Position numbers and translations under genes: made by a program. The notes beneath the pieces were generated by a model. That model had not been told where the DNA came from, searched no databases, and saw only the letters and a list, made by a program, of their open reading frames with translations. From NCBI GenBank assembly GCA_947095535.1, contig OX352773.1, positions 168,156,438-168,220,437 on the forward strand: 64,000 nucleotides of DNA, written 5' to 3'. Source of the stretch: Poecilobothrus nobilitatus. Taxonomy: Eukaryota > Arthropoda > Insecta > Diptera > Dolichopodidae. Below are positions 12,961-25,935 of the stretch, piece after piece (within the stretch, counting starts at the first letter, position 1; every line of letters begins with the position of its first letter).

Positions 12961-14635
12961 GAATTTTTTAGTTAAATATTTTAGTTAGATATTCTTTGCT
13001 TCAGTGGAAATTTTGGTGGTAAATATTTTCGGTTATTCTTCACACAGTTAGCAGTGATATACTTATCACTGTATATATAACTGTGATATAGTGATACTCA
13101 TTACTTATTTTCAAAGAATTTTTATATTTATGATTTAAAATTAGGCTTCATTTTTAATCTCATTACTTACATAGACTTTATAAACATAAAATCTAGCGTC
13201 ATCCGATTAATGAGTGTGCTCTACTGATCATTTTTTATTTTGGGGTAAACGAGTATTTTCTGTTAAAATGGTCGTTATTCATAATTTGCACTGGCTACAC
13301 AATTCTGCGTTGACATGACAAATTAAAAATTTGTTTTTGTTTCTTGTCTATATAATAATGATATCGATCTATAAAATTGCCATTTTAGTTTTTTACTACC
13401 TTTGTTAGTAGTTTTGATTTTTATTACATTCATTATAAATATTTTCTATAAAATTAAAACCCTTCGAAGGGTAAAATTTCCATTTAATACCACTTAAATA
13501 TTATTAACATTTTGTATTTTGAAAAGATGTAACTTCACTGTAGTACAATTTTTTCCTAGTCTTCCTTCAATTGCATTTGATAGGGTATTTACTCAAATAC
13601 TGAACTAAAAAGTCAATGGATGATTACCTCGCTTCAGAGTTCACTATGCATCACTGCGATGTAATGTTTAGAGATAATAATTAAATTTTTGAGCAACATT
13701 TCTTTACCTTAAACATTAGGATATAGTTGAGATGACTGCTTTAGGTAGGCAATTAATTTTGAAGAAATTCAGATTTTAATTTTTCTAACGAGATGAATTC
13801 TTTTTCTGCAAGTATTTAAAATTGATTCAATTTTGAATCATCCGAATTTTGAATTACTTGAATTTTGAATTGTCTGCATTTTAAAATTTTGAATGATCGG
13901 AATTTTGATTTTCTGAATTGTAATTGTCTAAATTGTAATTTTCTGAATATCATTATAAAACCTTGTAATTATTTATATGACAGATTTTTTCTACTATAGA
14001 AGTAAACTTTTATTTGATTGTACGATTCATTTAATGAGAATTTAATTTATTTATAAATCAAAGAATATATTATTTGAAGTTTTTTTTTTTTAAAGAAAAG
14101 TTTTGCAATTAGTTCATAACAATTTTTGCTTACGTCTCATTTAACAAAATGTCACAAGTTTACACATCAAAAAGTTAATTATGTGCCAACATTGTTTTTA
14201 GTTTTTTAAAAAATGCCTGTCGACATTAAAATACCAATGAAAGAATTTTTGTGCTTATTTAATTGTAATTTTAAATTTAATTAAATGTTTGTAGTTGTCT
14301 TAATTTTATCGTTTTTCTTCGTGGCATTTGTTATAAGAAAAGAAATTTAAAGTTATTTATTCGATCAAGTTGAGCATAATTTCTTATAATGAAACTTTTT
14401 TTGAAATTAAATACTTAAAGAAACTTTTCTTTGGGCCATCAACTTAACTTCAGAATACATTAAAATTAAATTTTAGGTTTCGAAAATAGACTACATATAT
14501 TTGATTAAATAGATGTTATTTATTATATGCATGTTACAAGTGAAATGATCTACTAAGAGTAATGAAATATGGGTTCAGACTGAATAACATACAATGAAAT
14601 TTTAAAGCTAACAGAAAGGGGAAAAGGCCAAGAAA
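12961..14635. other. Gene-free AT-rich stretch
   Basis: No gene seen. At 13840-13970 variants of GAATTTTGAAT / TCTGAATTGTAATTGTCTAA recur as a weak AT minisatellite. The rest is A/T-run sequence. Confidence 0.5.
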
Positions 14636-14975
14636 GTTGTGAAACTGAACAAGAGAGATCTTATACTATATATTAGAATCCGCATTGGTTACTTGATGCT
14701 AAGGGCACACGTCAAGAGTAGGCATAGTTGACACAGAAATGTATATGGGTGTGTGCAGAAACCAGAAACGGTATTACACGTTCTTTAGTAATGTCTTACC
14801 CTATGGAATCCCAATGAAGAAGAACCTTGGAAGAGGATTACTGGGAAGATTTCTCCAAAATTAGGGTGTTTGACTAGAGGCCCATCGCCCGTTTCTTTAA
14901 GGGGATTCGATTAGCTGCTTTAATATATAAGAAACCCATGGAACTGGCGCGCAGAACGGGTCACAATGGCTAGTT
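14636..14975 (+). mobile_element. LINE fossil, C-terminal (RNase H/zinc-finger) end
   Basis: In the + strand, starting at ATTAGAATCCGC, the translation reads RIRIGYLMLRAHVKSRHS-stop-HRNVYGCVQKPETVLHVL-stop. This matches the end of non-LTR retrotransposon ORF2 proteins after the RNase H domain (GLLTGHC.LR.H......C.GC.EPETVLHVLC.CP). Further on, in another frame, FSKIRVFD-stop-RPIARFFKGIRLAAL and YKKPMELARRTGHNG look like the usual C-terminal tail. GGGTCACAATGGCTAGTTAG at the end resembles a LINE 3' UTR. Multiple stops mean it is inactive. Confidence 0.75.
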
Positions 14976-15962
14976 AGGATAGTAATGATAGTTTTCTATC
15001 TCCGGAAACATACAAAAACAGATGTTTATATTTTTAAACTAATTTTTACACTTTTAGACTAATTTAAACTAATCAAATTAATTTCAAATTATGGTAATTT
15101 ATCTTTATAATTTTTTGTTGTTAGGGTTAGTAGCACTATAAGATACGTTATTTAAGTAAGCAAATATAAGTTGCCTAAAACTCAGCAATTTCAACCAGAA
15201 ATTACTCGGTCCATTGGGGAATTCCTGCAACCATGAATGGCTATAATATAATTAGTTTTTAAATCATTATATCCCCAGGACTTAAGATAACCACTTTTTG
15301 AAGTTGCTGCTTTCAAGACTGTACATAAGTACATACATTTAAAATTAATATTTATTGTGTTCACAAAATTAATCTTAATTTTCAAATATAATATTCTGTA
15401 TTTCTAATGTTAATAAATGTTAATTACTCTACATAACTAAAATAAAGGATAATAGGACAGTATTTGAATGAATTAATATTATTCTAAAATTGTTTCCATC
15501 CACACACTACTGTTCATACACAAACATTAAATACTAAGGACTTTTTATTGTATTATCGTATTTTCTCTTGTTGCTTTATCAGTACCTTTTGAATTTTCCT
15601 ATATATCTGTTGGAATTCTTAATAATGTTTAAATATAGTGTCTGTCATTAATACAATCATAAGCACCCACTAAAGTGCATAATGTATATACTATAGAAAT
15701 TTTTATATGGACCGAAAACTATATATGGATGGAATGAATTACAGACACCCACATGCAATGTTCTTTTATTGATTTCTAGAGGTGATTGTAGTACAGTGAA
15801 TTGAATCACTAGAAATACTTTATTAATTAAAAGTTTTCCCGACATTTTCTTCAATTACTTGTGATAAAATATTTTTTTTTTTGAAATTTTCATTAAAATT
15901 TTACCGAATATATTTGGAATCTATAGATATAAATGAATAATTTTTTTTTTTTTTATTTTTAG
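14976..15962 (+). other. Gene-free sequence before exon 1
   Basis: No gene recognised. The last part (15940-15962) is a T-rich tract ending TTTTTAG, which serves as polypyrimidine tract and 3' splice site for the exon at 15963. The small - strand frames at 15191-15385 and 15657-15854 have no recognisable domain. Confidence 0.55.
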
Positions 15963-16088
15963 ATATGGAATTCAATACGAGTAACACAACTCCAAAGACG
16001 GATTGAATCACTTAACAAATTTGTTGATAATATGCATAAACGCTTGGGTCTTGATTATTTGGATGAATTGAATGAGTTCGAAAATAAT
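15963..16088 (+). CDS. Internal exon of a probable proteoglycan gene
   Basis: A T-rich tract ending in TAG at 15960-15962 precedes 126 bases, exactly 42 codons, ending AAT|GTAAGT, a near-ideal 5' splice site. Only one frame is open: IWNSIRVTQLQRRIESLNKF, then VDNMHKRLGLDYLDELNEFE, then NN. The other two hit stops. The segment is amphipathic with a heptad-like spacing of I/L/V (IRVTQLQRRIESLNKFV), so a helix is likely. Codon composition and GC are higher than the surroundings. It is phase 0 at both ends and joins in frame to the acidic exon at 59764. The pattern of an R..I..L........RL helix followed by L.LDYLDE and then an acidic Ser-Gly region resembles the C-terminal part of glypicans (Dally/GPC), ahead of the glycosaminoglycan attachment region. 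That is a family resemblance, not proof. No Cys is present. A testican-like or other secreted acidic protein remains possible. Confidence 0.7.
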
Positions 16089-16094
16089 GTAAGT

Positions 16095-19000
16095 ATCTAA
16101 TGAAAATAAAATAAATGTAGATACATGCATCTAAAGATATATATATCTATACCATATATTTTAATAAATGAATAAAAAGAATTTTATATCGGATACCTGT
16201 TTAATGTTTGGAAAATATTATAATATCCGAAAATTTTAATGTTTGTTGAGCTTTGGATAGTGAATTAAATTTGATTTTCGAAGTAGGGAGTCAAATTATG
16301 TTGGAAGACGTATTTTTTGTTTGTTTTTGTTTTTGGATTGTTTATAAAACAAGTTTCATACCTGTACTATCGGAAATTATATATGTAGTTTCATTTGAAT
16401 GAATATTGTGTTAAGAAGGTTTTCATTCTATTGAAATTTTATTAAGAGATTTATTTTAGGTTAGTATTCAGGTTTTTACTGTTTAAACAGTGCTTTCAAA
16501 TCAGTAGAAATATTTGTAATTAATTATAAACTTTGAATTGTTAGTGAAGAATATTTGATGATAAATATTTTTTTCTTTTTTCTCGTGTAGTTGAGAAGAC
16601 TTTTTATATGAGTTAATTTGCAAATGACTTGATATTTGTATACAGTTAACATTACTATTACTAATGATAGATTAGATATTGCAGGTTGAATAGATTCAGA
16701 TCATTTTAAATCTTGTATCGTTGCAATATAATTTAATATCTTGAGGTGAGATGGACTTCAAGAAATCTGCCTATCTCTAATACATAGATGGATCAAACAA
16801 ACTAAGATAGCTGAGATCATTGGCATTCAATATTAACCAATTAAAGAAGTGAGAAAGTAAAGAGAACAATGACAAACTAACTAGTAAATATTAATTAGTT
16901 AAATGAACCCTTACGATGTATAGTTAATAATCCACAAAGTGACAAACATTTATTGAGAATTATCACTGGGAAGAAAGTTAATTTAATTGATTAATCATTT
17001 AATTTTTCAAAGAAGAAGTGAAATCACAGTGCATTAAATATTTAATAGAATTTGAACGTAGAAATTTAAAAATCAACTGTAACTTGTTACTAACTAGAAT
17101 TTTTTAAAAAAGTTTTTCTTATAGATGTTTCGTTGTGTTATTATTCTTTAGAATCCATATTTTTATAATCTCTTATTCTGCTTTCCATGATGAGTGGCAT
17201 AATTTAGAGTGTCATTCCTATAACTTTTACAGGTAGTTAAGAAATTCTATGTAAAAATTATTAAATTTAAGACGAATTGTGTTAGTATTAACTTTTTTAA
17301 TTTTTGATGGTATGGCAAGTTTAGATGATAGTGAGAAAATTTAAAGGGCAAATAATATTTAATTCAAATCATAAATTTTTCTTTAAGAACAGGTTAATGA
17401 CGGATTTTTTTTTTTTTTTATTGTTTATCATTTTGTTTGTTATTTTCGTTTTAATTTTTTCGGTTTAAATTTTTTTATTAAAAATTTTCTTTTTTTTTTT
17501 TTGTTTATGTTTACTTGTGTTAATAATATTTATGATAAACTTAGAGTTCATTCAACCTTTTCAGGTGGCGTTCGGTGCTTTTTTTTTTTGTTGTAGTTTT
17601 TTTTTTTTTTTGTGATTAGGCATGTTATCAATTTTATTTTATTTTTTTTTTTTATAATTTTTAATTTGTAAATTGCTTATATATAATAGAATGTTAAGGG
17701 GATTCCCCCTCCTTTTCATTATGTTTATATATAGAGTAAATTTTCAATGATTACAAAAAAATTTATGTTATATTTGCAGTTTCCATTTCTATTTTAAAAT
17801 TGAAAAAAAATCATATTAAACTTTTATTTTGTTTTTCTTTTCATGTGGGGTCTTAGAAAATTAGAGCATGAATTGAATTGGCACCTTTTGTAAGAGAGTT
17901 TAAACTATGTGGGAGTTTATAATGTTTTAACATTTAGTTTATAATTAGATTAGACATTTAATAAAAAAAAAATGTAAATTGTTTCTCGGAATAATTAAAA
18001 ATTTTATGTATGAATAATTATTTCAGTAAAATCGTCAGAACACATGTTTTTATTTTTAATAACTTAAAGTAAAAAACTTAAGTATTAAAATAGGTATTTT
18101 TAAGAAGAAACAAATACGGGTGTTAAACTTCATAAAGTTTGTATATGTATATATACATTCGATAAATTTTAGAAATTTTAAAAATATTTTTTTCGATTTT
18201 GACATTATTAGTATGTTAATTGTTTTAAATTTTTTTAATATTTAAACTTTAAAAATTTTTAATTAGAATATTTTCTCTAAAATATATTTGTACTTTGTAG
18301 AGACGATCTAAAGATATGTATATATGTATTCAGATTAGATTGGTAAATAAATAGTGTTTTGAATGTAACTTTAAGTTCTTAATGGAAAGTTTTAAATTTT
18401 TTAATTGATACTTCTATTTGATATTTGGATTTTCCAAATATCTCAAATTAGAAAAGAGTATTTTATAAATTAAATTTTGGAAATAAAATAAATAATTGCG
18501 ATACAAAGTTTCTATATATACATACAACTAAAAATATTTTCTTTGCAAATTAATTAAATTTTATTATTTTCTTTTATAATTTCTTTAATAAATGCATAGT
18601 TTGGCCAACTGAAAATTTTAAAACTTGAATTTAGCTGCCAATTTGATTCAGGTAAAACAGACTTTAGGTTTTTTTTTTATGATGTAACTTATTTTTATTT
18701 TTTTTTTAACCATAATTTTAATCGTCTCAAAATTTTAATTTTCTACAATAAGGTGTTTTGAACATATATTGAACATATAAAGTCTTACAACAATATTTTA
18801 AAAGTAACATCCTGTAAACTATTGTGCTCGGTATTTTATTTAAAATGCTACAGAGATCAAATGAGCTTAATATAGATTAGCTTGTCCATATTTATAGAAG
18901 CTGTTTCAGTATAAGATACATATCAATGAACTGGAAAGCGACTAAGATAAATTTTTATTCTGAAAGTAGAGAAATTCATCCACACAAATGTAAAGGATTT

Positions 19001-19223
19001 GAGATCCAAATCGTTCTTTAGTTTAAAGTGTTGATAAGAATTCTGGATCTACATATCAGAAGTCTTATTTAACTGCATGGTATATGTTGAATTATCAACA
19101 CAGGTTATAATTATATAAAAAGCAGATCAGTATAGAAACCAAAAAAAAAAAACTATTGAGTAAGATTTATTCATTGCTGGCAATTAAGGGTTGAATTTAC
19201 CAGTATTATTTATTTTTCTTTTT
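16095..19223. other. Intron segment without recognised elements
   Basis: I see no gene or mobile element here. Long T runs lie at about 17405-17420, 17487-17502, 17579-17590 and 17598-17611. CCTATAACTTTTACAG|GTAG at 17232 and TTCAACCTTTTCAG|GTGG at 17564 are combined acceptor-donor look-alikes. Confidence 0.5.
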
Positions 19224-20870
19224 ATACCCGTATGAACTATGTTCAAGGGTATAATAAATTTGCCATTACGTTTGTGACACCTTAAAGGAGTCGAGCTAGA
19301 TATAGTGTCAAAGGTATGGATCGGCTCAGAATTGAATTCTGAGTCGATTAAGCCATGTACGTCCGTCCGTCCGTCCGTCCGCACGATAACTCAAAAAATA
19401 AAGGAGCTAGGAGGCTGAAATTTTTTTTACGTCACTTTTGCAAAATTGTTAGTTTTGCTATTTAAATCCAACATTTTCGGTCGGCGGGATCGAGTAGCTG
19501 CCATACAACTTCTATCTTTATAAAGAAATAACTCAGTATCTATTCAAGCTACGTTTCTGAAATTTTGCAAATGATGATAGAGTTTTATGGCAACAACTTC
19601 TGTAAAATTTGGTTGTGGTGGTGCGACGGATTCGGGTAGCTGCCATACAACTTCTCCGTTTAAATGAGAATAACTCAATGTCTGTTAAAGCTAGGAATCT
19701 GAAATTTTGTGAATGATGATCAAGTTTTATGGCAACAACTTTTGCAAAATTTGGTTGTGCTGGTATGACGGGTTCGAGTAGCTGCCATACAACTTATCCG
19801 TTTAAATGAGAATAACTCAGTGTTTATTGAAGCTAAGAACCTGACATTTTGCGAATGATGATCAAGTTTTATGGCAACAACTTTTGAAAAATTTGGTTGT
19901 GGTGGTGCGACGGGTTCAGGTAGCTGCCATACAACTTCTCTTTTTAAATGAAAATAACTCAGTGTTTATTGAAGCTAGGAACCTGACATTTTGCGAATGA
20001 TGATCAAGTTTTATGGCAACAACTTCTGCAAAATTTGGTTGTGCTGGTGTGACGGGTTTGAGTAGCTGCCATACAACTTATCCGTTTAAATGAGAATAAC
20101 TCAGTGTTTATTGAAGTTAGGAATCTGACATTTTGCGAATGATGATCAAGTTTTATGGCAACAACTTATGCAAAATTTGGTTGTGGTGGTGCGACGGGTT
20201 CGGGTAGTTGCCATACAACTTCTCTTTTTAAATGAAAATAACTCAGTGTCCGTCCGCACGATAACTCAAAAAATAAAGGAGCTAGAAGGCTGAAATTTTT
20301 TTTACGTCACTTTTACAAAATTGTTAGTTTTGTTATTTAACTTCAGCATTTTCGGCCGCCGGGTTCGAGTAGCTGCCATACAACTTCTTTCTTTAAATAG
20401 AAATAACCCAGTGTCTATTCAATCTAGGTATCTGAAATTTTGCAAATGATGATCCAGTTTTATGGCAACAACTTCTGTAAAATTTGGTTATGATGATATG
20501 GCAGGTTCGGAAAGTTGCCATACAATTTGTCTTTTTAAATGAAAATAACTCAGTGTCTATTGAAGCTAGCTATCTTAAATTTAGTGAAAAAGTGTCGAGT
20601 TGCATGCCAAAAACTTTTGTAAAATTTGATTGGTCTAAAGCAGCCGGTTCAGGTTTCTTGCATTTCTTGGAACTTAATGAAGCTGGCGCAATAGATTCAG
20701 GTAGCTGTCATACAACTCCACAATTTACATAAATATATCTCTGTAGTTCGGTACTAAAACATCTGAATGTTTTTAAAAGATGATCAAGTTTTATAGAAAC
20801 AGGATATATTACGTTCATACGGGTATCCCAGAGTTGACACAGTCTACTCTACTGCACTCTTCCTCGTTTT
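19224..20870 (+). mobile_element. DINE-1/HINE-like non-autonomous element, family A, copy 1
   Basis: The 14-base ATACCCGTATGAAC at 19224-19237 is exactly inverted as GTTCATACGGGTAT at 20813-20826, so the element has subterminal inverted repeats. Inside are a conserved 5' block (GGGTATAATAAATTTGCCAT, TCGATTAAGCCATGTACGTC), a (GTCC)n tract at about 19361-19380, a run of 142-bp monomers, and a 3' end GTTGACACAGTCTACTCTAC...CTTCCTCGTTTT. This layout (subterminal repeat, GTCY microsatellite, central tandem repeats, conserved 3' block, no coding capacity) is that of DINE-1/Helentron-associated elements of insects. The related copies at 27779-28494 and 47466-48285 share both ends. The - strand frame at 19184-19384 and the + frame at 20484-20732 are repeat sequence. 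Confidence 0.75.
19487..20250 (+). repeat. 142-bp tandem repeat inside family A
   Basis: The word CCATACAACTT recurs at 19501, 19643, 19785, 19927, 20069 and 20211, each exactly 142 bases apart, and again at about 20375 and 20518. Each monomer carries GAGAATAACTCAGTGT, GAATGATGATCAAGTTTTAT and GCAAAATTTGGTTGTG. At about 20248 the array is interrupted by a second copy of the 5' block GTCCGTCCGCACGATAACTC, also present at 19373-19392, which restarts the array. Confidence 0.95.
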
Positions 20871-22025
20871 TTTTAATCTTTTTTTTTTTCATTAAATTTC
20901 AATTTAAAGAAACCTTTCATTGTTGGGAACTGTTCTTTATTCAAGTAATACTATAATAATATTTTTTTTTTGAATAGAATTACAGTCTAGCATCTAATTA
21001 AAATTAATTAAACAATATTTACTAAAACTTAAATATTAAATCAGTTTTTTTCTTTCTTTCAATTTCTTTCAAATTCAATTATAATTTATAATCTTTTCAA
21101 AATTTGTTTTTTTTTTTTTGTTGTTTTTGTATACAAATTAAAATGAATCAATTTAATTATAAATTTTAGTCTGGAAAAGATAAATTAAAAATCTTAAATT
21201 TCATATGAAAATCCTAATAGCTTTTCAGATAATATAATACATAATATATTAGATATACTTTTCATCTTCATCAATTAACCATTATTCTTGAAATATATGT
21301 AAGTTGATAATTTGATACCAGAATTAAAAATATGGTTTTTTTTTTTTTTTTTCATTTTTTTCTTTTTTTTTTTTTGTAGCAATCTGTTGAATTTTATTCT
21401 CAGATTTCTCAGATAGTATCAAATTTCATTGGAACATATTGTTAAGATTTTTAATTAATATATACATATATATACATAAATATATTATATATATAAATAC
21501 CCATTTTGCAGTACATTGCACATTCAGTCGTGCATTTATATATATAAATACATATGTACATACAATAATAAAAATAAATAAAAATATTTTCATATAATAG
21601 GTACGTACTATTAAATATCCGTATAAGGTCCTTATAAGATGCATATTAATTTATTTTACATATGTATATATATTTATATATGTGTATAGATATAATCCAA
21701 TACTTAATTAAAATGGCTATTCAATTTTATGTCAAAATATAATAATTTGAATATATTTTTTTTTTTTTTTTATCATGGTTCATTTGATTACATGTCTTTA
21801 ATTTATTTATTGTTTTTTTTTTTTTTTTAGAAGAAAATTTCTTATCCTATATAATAGCCCGTGTTTAAAAAATATATTCTTTTTATTTTTATTTTAAAAA
21901 AAGAGAGTGAAAAGAACTATCAAGTTGACGTCTGGTCGTCTGCCAATTTTTCAAGTGAATTGTTTTAATTTGTCTTGCCTGGTTTTTTCTTTTTTTTTTG
22001 TTTTTGTTTTGATTCACTTTTGTTA

Positions 22026-22056
<31 letters not shown>

Positions 22057-25011
22057 AACTCCACTTTTGTTTTTTTTTTTCTTTTCTTTCTGTGTTTTAA
22101 TAAAGATCTATACTTGTTTTGTATATTTTTTTGGTTTGCTTTTGTGACAGTCGTGGTCGTCGCCATACAAAAAATTAAACAGATTTATGATTTCCTTCAT
22201 CCCCATATATTCATAATTGTTTTTATTCTATAAAAAAAAAAAAAAAAAAAAAAACACACAGAACTATACTATTACAATTCATTGCTTTGTCTGAAATATG
22301 TAACATTATAAAAAAAATTTTTTTTTTTTTTTGAATACGTATAAGTTATATTAAATGAAGAAGAGCACTTCATGTTCCGTAATGCATACCACCAACGCTT
22401 AAATTTCAAAAAAAAAAATAAATAAAATTTAATAATCAAAAACGAATTGATTCATAATTTCAATTTAACAAAAAAAAAAAAAAAAATAAATAAATTTTTA
22501 CCTCCTTGTATTTTCTTCTTCAAGTCCATTTCAAAACAAAAAAAAATTTTTTTTTTTTTGCAATACTTACATATTGTATGGGCAAGCAAAACAGTGCATC
22601 TCCATTACATATACATAAGATTATAACCACTTTATAGAATTATCTGAGAGGGATTTACACTTTATTTATTATGTATAGGCTTTAAGTTTTTTTTTTTTTT
22701 TACATTTTCTTTTTTTGTCTTTATCATTTTCTTGAACCGAACCACTTGAATTTGATTCAGACTTGCACTTTTAACTGTCGGATATCACACACAGTAAATT
22801 TAAAAAAAAAATTATTTTGTTTTTTTTCACATATGTACATACATTTTTTTATTCCATTTAATATAGTTATAAGATTTACTATCTCCATCTATATATATGT
22901 GTATGTGTGTTTGAATGTTGAAGAAGAGTTTTTAAGAATATATCTACCTATATAAAGTTTTGAATTGAATTTATATCACATTGAATTATATTGGTCTCTT
23001 TTTGTGTAAAAGAATACTTGTTGCTGTTCTGTAGTGAACCATACAACAAGTGAACCATTAAAATTGGTTTTTTTTCTTATGTTAGTTTGGCGGTGGTTAT
23101 TATGTTTTAAAATTCATCAATTTTAAAAATATCTTGTTACATATTTATTTTTATTATTATTATTATTATTATATATGTAAATATATGTAAACGGTTATCA
23201 AACAAAATGTTATATTATTACTACACTACAAGTGTATTATACATATGTATGTTATGTACATATAAATTATCGGCCACGTACAAAAGAAATTTATTAAATA
23301 AGAAAATATAAGATATCATAATAATCATCTTGTATCTTTTTTTTTTTCAATTTTTTTTTTTTGTTTTTTTAAATATATAGGGGAGGTTGAATTTTGAAAA
23401 AAATTAAATTAAATTTTTCCTATATTACATAAAATTATAAAAAATGATAAGAAATATTAATAATAATAATAATAAAGTAATCTGAAAATATATTAAGATA
23501 TAAATATAATTTTTCACACTTCATTTACACTTTTTTTATTTTATTTTTTTTTATTTTTTTTATTTGTATTAATTTAAAAAAATATATAACTATAGAAATA
23601 TGGTATCTGACTATCTGATAATATGATTATGAACAATAATTTCATATATACGATGTTTTCAATTTTAATTTCAATTACAATTGAATATGTTAAGGTTTTG
23701 ATCAAATAAAAAGAAAAGAAAATATGATACTATAAGATACAATGAATGTATCTCTATATATGTTTGTGTATATATATAATGAAATATTTAAAAATTTCGA
23801 CATATTTGTTGATGTGAAAATTATAATAAAAACATTTTGATTAAATTTAATTTTAAGAAGGTTTTTTTTTTTTTTTTTTTGTACATACCATAAATTAGAA
23901 TTTTATTTATTTATCTTTTTTTTTTTGTTTTTTTGTTGTAAAGTAAAAGGAAAGGAAATGAATACAGGATGATTTGGTAATAATTGAAAATGATTAAGAA
24001 GAAAAATTAAAAAAAAAGAGTTTAATTTAACAACAATATTATTTTATTAGATTTTTTTTATTTATTTTTTTTTTTAAAAATGTTTTGAAATTTCAATTTA
24101 TTGGTTTGAAAATAATTGTAGGAATTTCGTAGGAATTTTTGTATTAATTTTGACTAATAAAAACAGCAGATGCTGATTTAAAAAAATGTAAAGAAATGTA
24201 AGAAAAATAAAATAAAAATAAAAAATAAAATAAATAGATATTAAATTTTACTAAAACAGCAGGAAAGAAAATCAATTTTATTTTTATTTTATTTTGCAAT
24301 TTACACATTTTTTGTTTTTTTTTTTTTTTGTTTTGTTTTCTATTTCTTTACTGTGTTGTGGCATAGATTAAAAACTTATTATTCTATGGTTGTGGTTAAA
24401 AGAAATTTTTTTTATTAAAAATGAATTTCAAATGAAATTGAGGTCTTCTTTTCCTGCCTGCATTGTTGGGCTGCATTCTTTTGTTTTTTTTTTAATTTGT
24501 TTTTTCAAATTAATATTTGTTCCAATTCGTATGCATGCGGAGTGTTAAAGTGTTGAAATTAAAAAAAAAAAAACAAGATATCATTTAAATAAGGTTATTA
24601 TTGACCATTATGATATATGTAATAGGTTAATCTATTTAACAATGTTAAACAATGAAATATTTTTTTTATTTAGTATTTATTTAATATTAAACACATAATG
24701 AGGTTAATTAGAGATGGTGGTGTTTAGGCAAAGTGTTTTTAATAATTTAAATTTTTAATTTTATGTACATATTATATACATACTTATTTTGATATTTTTG
24801 ATTTGTAAATGGAATTTTATTAAATATTTTACAAAATAACTTTTTGTAGTCAAAATAAAAAGAAAACAATTCATATATTTATGTATGAGTTTTTATTTTT
24901 AGCATGTTTAGTACTTACGATTTGTTTACAGTGGCGAAACATTCTATATAGTTAAATTCTAATAATTACACTTTTTCAAATTTATTTATCATTTTATATG
25001 TATTTCTAATA
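20871..25011. other. Intron segment, extreme A/T-run content
   Basis: No gene or dated mobile element recognised. It has dense A and T homopolymers, TA-rich stretches at about 21460-21500 and 21658-21690, a (TAT)n run at about 23150-23172 and an (AAT)n run at about 23459-23474. Small open frames at 21426-21644 and 22746-22955 are low-complexity translations. Confidence 0.55.
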
Positions 25012-25204
25012 AGGGCCTCGGTGGCCTAGTGGGTAAGAGCGTATAAAATGCGCTGTAAATACCGAGGGACTGCGGGTTTGAATACCACACTCGTCGTAAG
25101 AGTTATTTCCCCTTACGACATTTACAAACACACCTGAAAAGGAAAGGCTGTGTAATTTTCTGTTCACATTTATGTGACAGGGAAATGCACAAAAAAAAAA
25201 AAAA
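25012..25204 (+). repeat. tRNA-derived SINE, family SINE1, copy a
   Basis: It opens GGGCCTCGGTGGCCTAGTGG with a pol III A-box-like TGGCCTAGTGG, followed by a B-box-like GGGTTTGAATACC about 45 bases later. A tRNA-unrelated body then contains CCCCTTACGACATTTACAAA, CACCTGAAAAGGAAAGGCTG and TTCACATTTATGTGACAGGG, and it ends in a run of 13-14 A. The same head, body and tail recur at 46708-46903 (-) and 57475-57672 (+). About 190 bp long; no protein. Confidence 0.9.
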
Positions 25205-25227
25205 CTTTTAATACAAATTTCTCCGAT

Positions 25228-25400
25228 ATCAGCGAATTCTTGAATATCCCAGTTGGTTAAAGATTGAAATCTGATGCTTAAAAATGATAAACAGTTGCAA
25301 AATATGTGCCGGTATCAGCCTGCTTGAGTGTCCTATAGTTGATTAAAGATAGAAATCTGATGCTGAAAAATGCTTAACGCAGTTGCAAAATATGTGCTAT
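25228..25400 (+). repeat. Two-copy tandem duplication (about 87 bp)
   Basis: The blocks at about 25241-25310 and 25328-25400 both carry GTTGATTAAAGAT-like sequence, GAAATCTGATGCT, AAAAATG and CAGTTGCAAAATATGTGC. The paired words lie 86-88 bases apart, with small indels between copies. It lies directly 3' of SINE1 copy a. No function seen. Confidence 0.8.
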
Positions 25401-25458
25401 GATAGCGACTTCTTCATTCATGTTACAGTAGCTCCGTTTTATTATTATTTTTTTGTTT

Positions 25459-25935
25459 TCCTAAGGGAGGTGAGAATCTTCTAAAGACATCAAGAATTTC
25501 CCCCTTGGTATTGTCAGAAAGGTGTTATGAAATTTCAATTTTCTGCTACATACTCTTCAATATTCGTTATAGCTTATATATTTTAATATTCTTATAACTT
25601 AAGTGTTCAAGACTACAATCAATTAACATTCTTATTATTTTGCAATTAAAGATTACGACATTAAATTAGTAACGTTTAAAAAACTTAAGCGATTTTAGGA
25701 GATTTTTATTTTTATATACTTATTTATTTATTTTGGTTTCCTCATTATATACAATTATAACTATTATGTGATATGAGCCTTTCCTTTTCAAGTGTATTTG
25801 CACAGCATTTATAATAAATTTAATATTATATATTTTATTATATTTTATAAAATATTTTGACTTGAGCGGTGTTTGAGCTTAATACTTTTCGCTTCAAAGA
25901 TCGGTGACCAAATTCGGTCTACGCCATATGGTCAG
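25459..25935 (-). repeat. SINE2-related tail and head, split copy
   Basis: On the - strand, 25935-25868 looks like a degenerate tRNA-type head (ATATGGCGTAGACCG, then AGTATTAAGCTCAAACACCG). At 25535-25459 it has the tail ACAATACCAAGGGGGAAATT, TTGATGTCTTTAGAAGATTC, which is shared with the tail of the SINE2 at 39068-39268. About 330 unrelated bases lie between, so this may be one interrupted copy or two separate fragments. Confidence 0.45.
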
